Assembly (NCBI GenBank): GCA_015680685.1
Contig: MNCI01015613.1
Location: 171,293-235,292 of the forward strand
DNA from: Gnetum montanum
Lineage: Eukaryota; Streptophyta; Gnetopsida; Gnetales; Gnetaceae
Direction of reading: 5' to 3'
DNA length: 64,000 bases
A program made the position numbers and the translations under genes. Position 1 is the stretch's first letter; every line of letters starts with the position of its first letter. Positions 35,936 through 46,925 of this stretch are shown piece by piece. A model generated the notes under the pieces. That model ran no database searches and was not told the origin of the DNA. It was given only the letters and a program-made list of their open reading frames with translations.

Positions 35936-37680
35936 TAAAGTTAGGTGTTAAATTTGAGAGAAGTGTCTATTCTAATGTAAATGGTATCTTATATTTTTTA
36001 GTATGTTTTTTCACTTTCTTTTCCTTTTCATTTTTTTTCCAATGAAACTTAAGGTTCGTAACATAACCTTTATCAATATAGATGTGAACTACTAATAGAT
36101 TAAATTTAATATGTACATGGTTCTACGAAGTTACTAAGAGAAACTCATGTAAAATTTATTTTATATTTTATTTCAAGTGTTTTTCCACTTTTCTTTTCTC
36201 TTTTAGTTTTTTCTAAGGAAACTTAATGTTCATAATACAACTTTTATTGATATAAATGTGAACCACTAAATTAGATGCAATACATGTCTACTTCTATGAA
36301 GCTAGCTAGAGAAACTTATGAGAATGATATTTTATATTTTATTTCATATGTTCTACCACTTTTCTTTTCTCCTTTATTTTTTTTCAAGAAAACTTAAGGT
36401 TTCTAGCATAACCTTTATCCACGTAGATGTAAACCACTAGATTAAATTTGATACATGCTTGGTTCTATGAAGTTACTAAGCAAGACTTAGGTGAATGGTA
36501 TATTTCATTTGTGTTTTTTTTTTCTTTTAACTTTGTCCTTCTTTTTAATTTTTTTCTAGAGGAAACTTAAGGTTTGTAACATAACCTTTATCCACATAGA
36601 TGTGAACTACTAGATTAAATGTGATATGTGCCTTGTTCTATGAAGTTACCTAAAGAAACCCAGGTAAATCTATTCTATATTTTATTTCATATGTTTTCTC
36701 ACTCTTTTTTTTTTTGTTAAGTAAACTCAAGATTCATAACATGACCTTTATCTACATATATATGTATATGAACTACTACTAGATTAAATGTGATAGTTCT
36801 ACAAAGAAACTCATGTTAATCGTAGTTTATATTTTATTTCATATATTTTTTCACTTTTCTTTAAATCTTACTTTTTTCCAAGGAAACATAAGGTTCATAA
36901 TATAACCTTTGTCCTCGTAGATGTGAACCACTAGATTAAATGTGATGATATGTGCCTAGTTCTAAGATGTTACTAAGAGAAACTCATATGAATGGTATTT
37001 TATATTTTATTACATGTTTCACTCTCCTTTTCTCCTTTATTTTTTTTCAAAGGAAACTTAAGGTTCCTAACATAACCTTTATCTACATAGATGTAAACCA
37101 CCAGATTAAATATGATATGTTCATGGTTCTACAAAGTTACCAAGAGAAACCCATGTGAATGGTATTTTGTATTTTATTTCAAGTGTTTTTCACTTTTTAT
37201 TTTCTTTTTATTTTTATTTTCAACAAACTTAAGGTTAGTAACATAACCCTTCTCCATATAGATGTAAACTACCATGATTCTACAAAGTTACCCAAAAAAA
37301 CTCATGTAAATGGTATTTTATATTTTATTTCATGTGTTTTTTTCACTTTTATTTTTTTTCCAAAAAACTCAAGATTCTTAATATAACCTTTATCCACATA
37401 AATATAAACTACTTCCTAATTAAATTTGATATGCCTTTGGTGATTCTACGAAGTTAGCAAGAGATTAAATATTAAATTTGATATGCGCCTGGTTATACAA
37501 AGTTGCTCACAGAAACTCACGTAAATGGTATTTTATTTTAGGTGTCTTTTCACTTTGCTTTTATATTTTTTTCGAAAGGAAACTTGAGATTTCTGACATA
37601 ATCCCAGCAATCCCATGTAATGCGGTACGTGACTGCTTCGCTTCTACGAAGTTACCAAGAGAAACTTTAGCTTACTAATC
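35936..37680. repeat. Tandem array of about ten ~170-bp repeats
   Basis: Each unit holds, in order, TTTTATATTTTATTTCA, a TTTTTCACTTTTCTTTT pyrimidine run, GGAAACTTAAGGTT, CATAACCTTTATCCACATAG, ATGTGAACTACTAGATTAAA and GTTCTACGAAGTTAC. The AAACTTAAGGTT block or a variant recurs near 36050, 36220, 36395, 36560, 36725, 36885, 37055, 37225, 37365 and 37580. Units differ by point changes and small indels. ORFs here are frames through the repeat and not genes. Confidence 0.85.
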
Positions 37681-39241
37681 AAACTACCAAAATAAAATTT
37701 AATTCCAATGCTAACAGCTTCAATGGCGTACTTATTCAGAGCCGATTATTCAGAGCCGAGTAAATGTGTTGGATATACGCAATCTGAAAGTAGCTCCATC
37801 AACTCCATGGAATGGGACTCTGTTCCGTTAAAAACGCAGGCATGTTTTTACTTAATGGCGACAAGGCAGCAGATTTAAACCAGCATTCACGGCTTATCAT
37901 GTAAATCCATCACAACACTGCGCTTTCTAAACTCAGCTGACGCAAAATAAAACCAAATCCTGCCTACCTTCATGATCTATATCCACACTAAAAGGTAAAT
38001 TTCATCAGCGATAAGAGCGCTCTAAAACAACTGTTACCACACCCATGAGCGAACTCAGATATGAACCCACAACCTGCGTAAAGTCGTGTATGCATGACTG
38101 CATTGAATGCATTCATTGCTATGCATCAAAAGAATCTGATTCGTGGAAGCAGGAATCGTGGATTCGTGATTCTGAACGTGTTTGGTATGTGTGCTTCATG
38201 AAAAAGTGGGAACGGGTTCGTAGCTGAAGACGTGATAGAAAAAACTTAAATATATTAGTTTTTTTAAAATAATAAATCTCATATATCATAAAAAAAGCAT
38301 TGCAGAATATAGAACAAGCACAATGTAAATCCAAAATACTGTTAATGCTTAAAAATTTCACAAAAGATTGCAATATCACCATTACCCGGAAGCAAGAAAA
38401 TTTGCAAAGGTATGGAGAGCATTGAATCCATTTCCTTACTCAAGAGCCATAATGCGCCTAAACATATAATTTTTACAACTACAAAAATGACAGCAATAAA
38501 ATAAAACCCTTTTGTTACTCAATCCAATCTTTTCAAAAATGAAATTAAGCCTCAAGCCTTAACCAAATTTATAACAAATCATGTCTGCTAATACTTTTGT
38601 TCAACAATGACCTTTGAGTAGTGCCATAGGGCCATGTTGAAGACAACCACATTATAAAAAGACAACTTAACTAAACTAGGCAAAGACGAGTAACTCACCT
38701 CACCTACAATGATAAAAACCTTTCGAACGATGGAGAATTGGCACTAGTCATGATAAAAAGGAGAAAGTAAAAACAGAGCACTATGAGCTTGCATATCGCT
38801 TACTTGGATAATGGACATTTAATTAGAATTCAAATTACAAAAATGATATAATTCATCTGACTCTACTACTTTTAACAAAGGATTTGGTGGATTATCAGCG
38901 AAGAAAAATAACCCTTATTTTTTTATTTTTTTATTCTTGTTTGAGCCGGATGATTCAAATTGGCATGTCCGGTTCCATTGCCCATGTGCTGGTTAATTGG
39001 CCGATAACCAAAAAAACAGTTGAACAAGCATCCATCCGTCATCGTGTTCATGACTCATGACCCATGACGATGACCCTGTTTTGTTTTTTTAGCGGAGATA
39101 TGAGAAAAAGAGCAAGAACCAATACACACGCGTGAATGCGTGAGTCGTGGCGGAACCTTTGATATTCGTACTCCCTGTTTTCTGTGGTCTGTGTCATGCC
39201 AATGCCATGAATCTTGATTGCTTGCTGGCCCTTAACAATGA
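37681..39241. other. Low-copy intergenic DNA, no supported gene
   Basis: The first part (to 38119) is repeated at about 40990-41430. The part 38120-39563 is present only in copy 1 of the duplication. Short ORFs here lack recognisable motifs and have no clear codon bias. Confidence 0.5.
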
Positions 39242-39358
39242 AATGAAGTTTCTGGGAAGATTCAGAGCAGGAGAAGTCACTTATGATTTTAATGCACAAT
39301 CAATGAAGTTTCTGGGAAGATTCAGAGCAGAAGACAGGTATGATTTTAATGCACAATG
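39242..39358. repeat. Two-copy 60-bp tandem duplication
   Basis: AATGAAGTTTCTGGGAAGAT recurs at 39242 and 39302, followed in both by TCAGAGCAG and, after a short variable part, ATGATTTTAATGCACAAT. The near identity indicates a fairly recent event. Confidence 0.85.
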
Positions 39359-40050
39359 CAGACATTGAGAACAAGGCAATAATAATAAGAGGCAAGGCAA
39401 GGCGACCATTTCAATAATGTATATGCACAGATTCAGACAAAATTTCATTAGAAATTATGAAATACGTACCCATTGTGGATTTATTGCGCTTCTGTACGCG
39501 CTCCCGAATCCAACGCGAACAGTTCGTGAAAATTTATCTGGAATCGCGAATCTCGGCGCATAGATTCATTGCCATACGTTTCTAAATTTCCACACGAATC
39601 AGAAATTTGCAAATAAAGTCTCTCATCTCTCATTTGCTTCGCTTGAGACTCAGACTGAGAGACAGCCGTTGCTCCAAGTTGTAGTTTCATGAACCAAACT
39701 TCTCACCATTAAACTATGTATCCATAAAGCCTCGCCAGGCAGAACCAGCGCCGAGCTCCCTGATGATCATCCATCCAAGTTAAACTTGTACACGGTGTCA
39801 GTTTCCCTTGCGCAAAAGCGCCGAATTTAAGTTTAGTATACACCCGCAGTTTTGGGGAACTAAGTCATTTATCCAACCGTTAAGGAACTCCGTTGTCAGC
39901 TGCAGCTACTTGCTCAAGAACAAGTTCGACAAAGCCAGATCAAACCAGTTTTGCGGAGCTTCTGGTTTACCGCAGCATCTACTACCAAACCCAATCCAGG
40001 CAAAGCATAAACTCCAGTCCACACAAAAACCCATCTCTGCTATCCATATC

Positions 40051-41916
40051 TTTTTAGTGTGTTTTATCACTTTCTTTTCCCTTTCATTTTTCCCCGGTCC
40101 AACTTGAGGTTCGTAACATAACCTTTATGGACATAGATATGCACTACTATAATATGTATATGATTCTATGAAGTTATTAAGAAAAACTTATGTAATATAT
40201 AACCTTTGCCTTCGTAGATGTGAATCACTAGATTAAATGTGACATGTCCCTAGCTCTAAGATGTTACTAAGAGAAACTCATATGAATGGTATTTTATATT
40301 TTATTACATGTTTCACTCTCCTTTTCTCCTTTATTTTTTTTCAAAGGAAACTTAAGGTTCCTAACATAACCTTAACCTTTATCTACATAGATGTAAACCA
40401 CTAGATTAAATTTGATACGTTCATGGTTCTACAAAGTTACCAAGAGAAACCCATGTGAATCGTATTTTGTATTTTATTGCAAGTGTTTTTCACTTTTTAT
40501 TTTCTTTTGATTTTTTTTCAAAAAACTTAAGGTTAGTAACATAACCCTTATCCATATAGATGTAAACTACCTGATTCTACAAAGTTACCCAAAAAACTCA
40601 TGTAAATGGTATTTTATATTTTATTTCATGTGTTTTTTCACTTTTATTTTTTTTTTCCCAAAAACTCAAGATTCTTAATATAACCTTTATCCACATAAAT
40701 ATAAACTACTTCCTGATTAAATTTGATATGCCTTTTGTGATTCTACGAAGTTAGCAAGAGATTAAATATTAAATTTGATATGCGCCTGGTTATACAAAGT
40801 TACCCAGAGAAACTCACGTAAATCGTATTTTATATTTTATTTTAGGTGTCTTCTCACTTTGCTTTTATATTTTTTTCGAAAGTAAACTTGAGATTTCTGA
40901 CATAATCCACGCAACCCCATTAAATGCGGTACGTGCCTGCTGCGCTTCTACGAAGTTACCAAGGAAAACTTTAGCTTTCTAATCAAACTACCAAAATAAA
41001 ATTTAATTCCAATGCTAACAGCTTCAATGGCTCTATTAATTCAGAGCCGAGTAAATGTGTTCGATATCCACAATCTGAAAGTAGATCCATCAACTCCATT
41101 GAATGGGACTCTGTTCCGTTAAAAACGCAGGCATGTCTTTACGCAGTGACGACAAGGCAGCAATGACGACAAGGCAGCAGATTTAAACCATCATTCACCG
41201 CTTATCATGTAATGCATTACATCAATACTCTTTGTAAATTCAGCTGACACAAAATAAAACCAAATCCTGCCTACCTTCACGATCTATATCCACACTAAAA
41301 GGTAAATTTCATCAGCGATAACAGCGTTCAAAAACAACTGTTACCATACTCATGAACGAATTCACATATGAACCCACAACATACGTACAGTCGTTAATGA
41401 ATGACTGCATTCAATGCATTCATGGCCGTCCTTTTCTAAATTCCCACACGAATCAGAAATTTGCAAATAAACAGTCTCATCTCTCATTTGCTTCGCTTGA
41501 GACTCAGACTGAGAGACAGCCGTTGCTCCAAGTTGTAGTTCCCTCAACCATTCTTCTCACCATTAAACTATGTATCCATAAGTCCTCGCCAGCCAGAACC
41601 AGCGCCGAGCTCCCTGATGATCATTCATCCAAGTTAAACTTGTACGCGGTGTCAGTTTCCCTTGCACAGAAGCGCCGAATTTAAGTTTCGTATACACCCG
41701 CAGTTTGGGGGAATTAAGTGATTTAAGTGATTTATCCAACCGTTAAGGAACTCCGCTGTCACCTGCAGCTGCTTGCTCAAGAACAAGTTCGACAGAGCCA
41801 GATCAAACCAGTTTTTGCAGAGCTCCTGGTTTACCACAGCATCTACTGCCAAACCCAATCCAGGCAAAAAGCATAAACTCCAGTCCTTTCAAAAACCCCT
41901 CTCTGCTATTCAGATC
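40051..41916. repeat. Tandem duplication, copy 2 (1.87 kb, two internal deletions)
   Basis: Relative to copy 1 it lacks about 740 bp of the array (36150-36897) and about 1453 bp between two ATTCATTGC strings (38111-38119 and 39564-39572). The sizes add up: 4056 minus about 740 minus 1453 gives the observed 1866 bp. Its right part is the immediate upstream region of the oxidase gene and probably contains its promoter. Confidence 0.85.
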
Positions 41917-42024
41917 AACAACCAAGGAACACCCATGATATCCCCTACAGCATTCATTCTGCAATCTGCAAACTGGGCACGGAAATCTATATACGACGTA
42001 CGAGAAATGAAGTACGAAAAAACC

Positions 42025-45000
42025 ATGGCCGCTTGTCACAGTTTCTGCAGAGCCTCTCTTCTGTTGTTGCTGCTGCTGCTGCTGATACTAATGGCGGAAG
42101 CAGCAGCCTCGGTTCGGCCGGACATGGGAAAGGGGACGTGGGAAACGGTGGTGAAAAACGGAGGAGTATCGGCAATGCACATGCAGCTGCTACCCAACAA
42201 CAAAATCGTAATCTTCGACAGAACCAGCTCTGGTCCATCGAACATATCACTGCCACCGGAAAAATGCAACGTCGGAAAACAAGAGGGTCCGTTCCGGAGA
42301 TCCGTGGACTGTACGGCGCACTCGGTGTCATTTGACGTACTTAGACGGACTGTGACACCGCTGAGAATCTCCACAGATACGTGGTGTTCCAGCGGTGCCC
42401 TTGCACCGGACGGAACTCTGGTTCAGACCGGCGGTTTCGGTTCCGGCGGACGTGTTGTTCGCCGGATCCGGCCCGTTTTCCAAGATGATTGGGCTGAGCA
42501 GCCGGACGGCCTTGCCGTGCAGCGCTGGTATGCGTCGACCCAAATCCTGCCGGATGGCCGCATGATCGTCGTAGGCGGCCGCAGACAATTCAACTATGAA
42601 TTCTTCCCCAAGGACGCTGTCACAGACAGGTACAGTGGTTAAGATTTCAGAAAACCCTTAGCGTATATTATTGCCTTGCAGCTTTTGAAAATCTAGGACC
42701 AGGATACTGTGCATCGCAGAGCCATGAGGCAGTGACTCATTCATGGCTGGCTGGATGTGATCCAAATCTTGGTGGGAAGTGAAACAGAGAGATTCCGTAC
42801 GCCCAGAATCTTGTTGAGTTTTGAAAAATGAAGACGTTGTTAAGAAAATTATGGTTATCATGGGTAACGTTTTTAACAAATTTGTTCTCACGCTCATGTA
42901 CCTTTTTCCATTTTTTATTGTGGGTTACCGGTTATAACTTTATTCGCTCATTTCTGGAATGGCATGAAGAATATTGCATCGTAGACGATATTTATATTGT
43001 TTGTATTATGCTATTTGTGTTGCAAACCTTTGAGACTGTGTAGATTTATAATGTTTTTGATAGAGTCATAGTCTATAAAAATAATAAAATTCGATCATCT
43101 ATTCCCGTGTAAAATGTAGCACGATTCATTGAACCCATGAAATGTAACGAAGCATTTCTGAGCCTCAAAGACGGTAAGATTTATTAAACAAAACGCACAT
43201 TTTAATTCTATTAACCCTCTTGACGGCTACCACATTTGACTTGTGAAAGAATAGAATTCATCCAGTGTGGAATTAAATTCACTGAATTCATCCTCATCTG
43301 CTCTGCTCTGCTCTACTCTGCACTGCCACTGAATTTGTGTGTAGCGCAGGCAACTGTACGCGTTGCCGTTTCTGCAGGAGACAATGAACCGGGCAGAGGA
43401 GGAGAACAACCTGTATCCGTTTCTGCACCTGGCGCCGGACGGAAACCTCTTCATCTTAGCCAACCGTCAATCAATTCTACTAAATTACGTGACCAACCGC
43501 GTTCTCCGGAGGTACCGGGAAATGCCGGGGCCTGTGAGCCGAAACTACCCGTCCTCGGGCAGCTCAGTGCTGCTCCCGCTACGGGAAACCGGGTCCGCCG
43601 AGATCATGGTCTGTGGCGGTGCACCGGCGGGAGCCAAGTTCCGGGCCGATTCCGGGGAATTCGTGCCCGCCTCGGACACCTGCGGACGCCTCCGGTTCAT
43701 GGAACCGGGGACGCCGGATTGGCGGATAGAGATCATGCCGTCGCCACGGGTAATGGGCGAGATGCTGCTGTTGCCGACCGGGGACGTTTTGATAATTAAC
43801 GGCGCCGAGGCCGGCAGCTCCGGCTGGAATGACGCCCGGAGGCCGGTCTGGACGCCTGTGGCCTACGATCCCGACCGACGACGGTTTGTTATCTTGTCCG
43901 AGACGTCGGTGGCGAGGATGTATCATTCCACTGCTCATGTGTTGCCGGACGGCAGCGTGCTCGTGGGAGGCAGCAATACCCACAAGTCTTACAAATTCTC
44001 CGGAGTCACTTTTCCCACGGAGCTACGTTTGCAGGTGTGTTTTGGTTTTTCTTGGTTCAGTTATTTTTCGAAACAAAATCAAAATGTAAGTTTTAGTTTA
44101 CGTTTTAGTGTTTTACCACTATGCTCAAATCAAATCAAATCCTTTGTCTCGTTTGAGGAGTTACAAATCTTTGATTCCCATGTAGATTGAAAAATCTGAT
44201 TGCATCGCCAAATTGGCCTCCATTTTTATAAATCGATGTAAGAATCTGATTAAAATGGTCAATATTATGGATGGTAGCTGTATTTTCCAATTTTTTTCAT
44301 CTCAGATCTCAGTTAGATGGAAAAATCAAATATAGAAATTTTAGTTTTCTGTTGGCATCTGAATTAGTAATAAACAATAAAGTAAACTTAAAACATCAAC
44401 AAAAATATAATAGTAGTTATTAGATTAAATATTCAATCCGATTTTGAATGGGCTTCAATCTTGCATTGCAATATATAGTAGATCTCCCGATTAATGGCAC
44501 ATTTCTCAAACTATGGATTCCCCAGTTTCAATAGTTGAAATTACCAACTGCATTTACACGTGAGATCTCTTTAAACCTGTTCTCCTTTGAATTGTTTTTG
44601 CGGTAATTTTTTGAATTCCTAGTTTATCGTTATGAGAATCACGTTTTATAGCCAATTTTAGAAAAAGTCGAACAAAGCATAAAAGATTAAATTAACAGTC
44701 TTAGCACAGTTCATCTGTAAAAACAAAACAACTTATGAGTTAAACAAGTAGCTAAGAAAATTTGCATTTACCGATAAGCTGTGCCTTAATTTATAGCTGT
44801 ATAAATTTGCATATATTTTGATGTCTTCATCTCTCTTCATTATTGAAGTTTTATTGTAGCTTTTCTGATCACATGAACTTCTCTCTGATTATCTTCATTG
44901 TGCAGATTTCTCTCAACTATTATTCCAACTCTGTTTAGTACTTATCGAACCTTCAACTTCTGCATCAAAAATATTAATTCATGTTATCTTTTCATACGTA

Positions 45001-45505
45001 TTCACTCTTTTTTTTTTCCAAGAGTTTTTCAAAGTTACCTGTCAAAGCTGAGTCCAGTATTATGGCTAGTTTTCTTACCCAATTCTAAAATGTGCAGGTA
45101 TTTTCACCGCCCTACTTGAGTCCAGCATCAACGGTGTCGGAGCGGAGACCACAGAATGTTAGCATTGGGACTAGTCCGGCGTTGGGACCGGTGGCAGCTC
45201 AGGAGCTACGTTACGGTCAGAGGTTCTGGGTTCGAGCCTGGCTACCAGTCCACACAGAGAAAGAGAAAGCAGAAGTAAGAGTGAGTTTGCTGAGCCCGGC
45301 GTTTTCTACCCACGCAGTGTCCATGAATCAGCGGCTTTTGCTTCTGGACATTCACAGGTTCAGTTCCGGCCACGGTGGCTGGTTTCACATCAGCGTGACA
45401 GCGCCTGCTACCTCGTCGATGGCGCCACCGGGCTATTATTTGCTGTTTGTTGTTCATGATTTCGTGCCCAGCCATGGAACCTGGGTCACCATCATCGCCG
45501 CCTAG
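42025..45505 (+). CDS. Glyoxal/galactose-oxidase-type copper radical oxidase, secreted (3 exons)
   Basis: Exons 42025-42629, 43350-44034 and 45098-45505 join to a 565-residue protein. GT-AG introns have phase 2 (codon AG|G) and phase 0. The start is the ATG in ACCATGG because a Leu-rich signal peptide (residues about 5-28) follows at once; in-frame ATGs at 41935 and 42007 are possible. Residues about 30-430 form the glyoxal oxidase N-terminal (kelch-like propeller) domain and about 433-565 the C-terminal DUF1929 domain. Catalytic residues of the family are all visible: Cys121 (DTWCSSG) and Tyr191 (FNYEFFPK) for the thioether cofactor, Tyr393-His394 (RMYHS) and His502 (STHAVSMNQR) as copper ligands. 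Family members oxidise aldehydes such as glyoxal or methylglyoxal to acids, releasing H2O2 in the cell wall space. Length is typical and no stop or frameshift breaks it. A TATATA at 41988 seems too close to the ATG to be the main TATA box. Confidence 0.93.
42630..43349 (+). other. Intron 1 of the oxidase gene (720 bp)
   Basis: It starts GTACAG and ends GCGCAG. Joining AG (42628-42629) to G (43350) makes an Arg codon and continues QLYALPFL, the expected sequence between the Tyr-cofactor segment and the next propeller blade. Retaining the intron would stop translation after three codons (TAA at 42640-42642). Confidence 0.9.
44035..45097 (+). other. Intron 2 of the oxidase gene (1063 bp)
   Basis: It starts GTGTGT and ends TGTGCAG. 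Splicing joins TELRLQ to VFSPPYLSP, the conserved boundary between the propeller and the C-terminal domain. It is AT-rich, in contrast to the GC-rich exons. Confidence 0.9.
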
Positions 45506-45612
45506 AGCTTGGCTTGGCTGTGAATACGATGTTGCTGTCTGTATTTATTGAGCTTATTATCTCTTCAATTTGTAGTGCCGGGGTGAATTTGATTTTGTTC
45601 ATCGTTAAATTC
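45506..45612 (+). other. 3' flank of the oxidase gene
   Basis: A short T-rich stretch follows the stop codon and probably contains the polyadenylation region. No canonical AATAAA was seen, which is common in plants. Confidence 0.35.
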
Positions 45613-45790
45613 AGGTGTTAAATTTGATACATGCCTGCTTCTTGTGTGAATGGTAATTTATATTTTATTTCATCTATTTATTCACTCTTCTTTTCTATTT
45701 TATTTTTTAGTGTTCTCAAAGGAAATTTAAGGTTTGTAACACAACTTTTATCTACGTAGTAAAGTAGATGTAACCTACTAGAATACATGG
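45613..45790. repeat. Single unit of the ~170-bp repeat, 3' of the oxidase gene
   Basis: GGTGTTAAATTTGATACATG, TTTATATTTTATTTCAT, AAAGGAAATTTAAGGTTTGT and CTACGTAG match the units of the array at 35936-37680 in order. The oxidase gene is therefore flanked on both sides by the same repeat. Confidence 0.8.
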
Positions 45791-46383
45791 CTATTTGTTT
45801 TTGCTTGCGGAATTCCCGGGGAAAAAAATTCTCAAATCTATTCTACATAGAGAATGTGTGGACATGAAATTATGATAGAGGGAGGACAACAAATTTTGGT
45901 CATGGAACTTATTGCAGAGACATACATAAGTGGACTTGTTTCTTTAGTAGTCAAGTGCAAATGTTTTCATATTTGGGCAATTCATGTTGCATCCTCTTAT
46001 CTAAATGTTAGAATTATTTGCTTATATATCATTCTAGAGAACAAATATTTTTTATACAAGTTATCTATTTTAAGTAATGCAAGCCTCTTTAAGAGAAATT
46101 TGCCATGGCCATTCGCAAGCCCAAGTTAGAAAGGAAAAGGGTTGGTGTTAGGTGTCAAGCTACCATCAGCCACAATGCACATTTGTTATGCTATGACATT
46201 TCCTAGATGCAACATGCAACAACAACAGAAGAACCTAGTTCCTATGAGAAATAAGTAACAGCTTGTTAAGGTAACATTGCCTTGGTTGTGTCAAATATAC
46301 AAGGGTTCCTACATCATTTGATAGGTGTAGATAAAAAAGTCAGCCCAACAAAAGACCCAAGAAAGATATCATCGATAGAGGAT
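45791..46383. other. Intergenic sequence, no gene recognised
   Basis: A 91-codon ORF at 45854-46129 has no recognisable motif. The stretch may include the 5' part of the decayed LINE that follows, but this could not be shown. Confidence 0.4.
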
Positions 46384-46925
46384 TGCTATATGGAACGTAG
46401 GCTTATTAATTAATAATACCAATGAAATCATGGATTTAATGAAAAGAAGAATAGTCAATGTATCTTGCTTACAACAAACTAAGTAAAAGGAAGAGCAAGC
46501 AAAGGACATTGGTGAATCATTCAAGCTTGTTTATTGTGGAGGGGAAAGACACAACTCTTGAAATAGAGTAGGAATAATAGTACATCAATAGATGAAAGGC
46601 AAGCTAGTAGTAATTTCTTAAAGGGGGTGATAGAATCATGAGCGTCAAGATTATCTCAGGATTCTTTATAAAGACTTATGCAATAGATGCTAGAGCATGA
46701 AGGTATTCTTATTGAAGGAGATTTTAATGAATATGTGGGAGCAACCAAACAAGTTATGAGAGAATGCATGGAGGACATGGCTTTGAAAAGAAAAATTCCA
46801 TTGCATAATTTATTCTCAATTTTGTACTAACCTATGATATTCCAATAACTAATACCTATCTCAACAAAAGAAAACATGTTGATTATGACATCTAGTTCCC
46901 GAATGTCATGACAGATATCAAATAT
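46384..46925 (+). pseudogene. Fragment of an RTE-type LINE: apurinic endonuclease domain
   Basis: In shifting frames the sequence reads RIAIWNVGLLINNTNEIMDL, VSCLQQTK, FKLVYCGGERHNS, NRVGIIVHQ, EGDFNEYVGATKQ and ERMHGGHGFEKKN. These match the order of the endonuclease (EEP) domain of plant RTE-clade non-LTR retrotransposons: WNVRSL, the QETKW catalytic block, the NGVGI block, GDLNGHVG and the HGGFG block. It is truncated on both sides, contains stops and frameshifts, and no reverse transcriptase follows. Confidence 0.75.

Larger units (their letters stand above)
35995..40050. repeat. Tandem duplication, copy 1 (4.06 kb)
   Basis: This segment and 40051-41916 are direct neighbours and homologous end to end: array part 35995-36150 with 40051-40205, 36898-38119 with 40205 to about 41430, and 39573-40050 with about 41437-41916. 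Copy 1 stops at CATATC (40050) and switches into array sequence. Copy 2 continues from the matching CAGATC (41916) into the oxidase gene. Copy 1 therefore carries the oxidase upstream region but none of its coding sequence. Confidence 0.85.

Noticed and set aside
35936-37680. CRISPR-like array
   Set aside because: Units of ~170 bp without unique spacers, in plant DNA; it is a tandem satellite-like array.
41935-42024. Upstream in-frame ATGs (41935, 42007) as the oxidase start
   Set aside because: They would put about 6-30 residues before the Leu-rich signal peptide; the ATG at 42025 has a better context and puts the signal at the N terminus.
42033-42588. Antisense and frame-shifted ORFs over oxidase exons
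   Set aside because: GC-rich coding DNA often leaves long alternative frames; none has recognisable domains.
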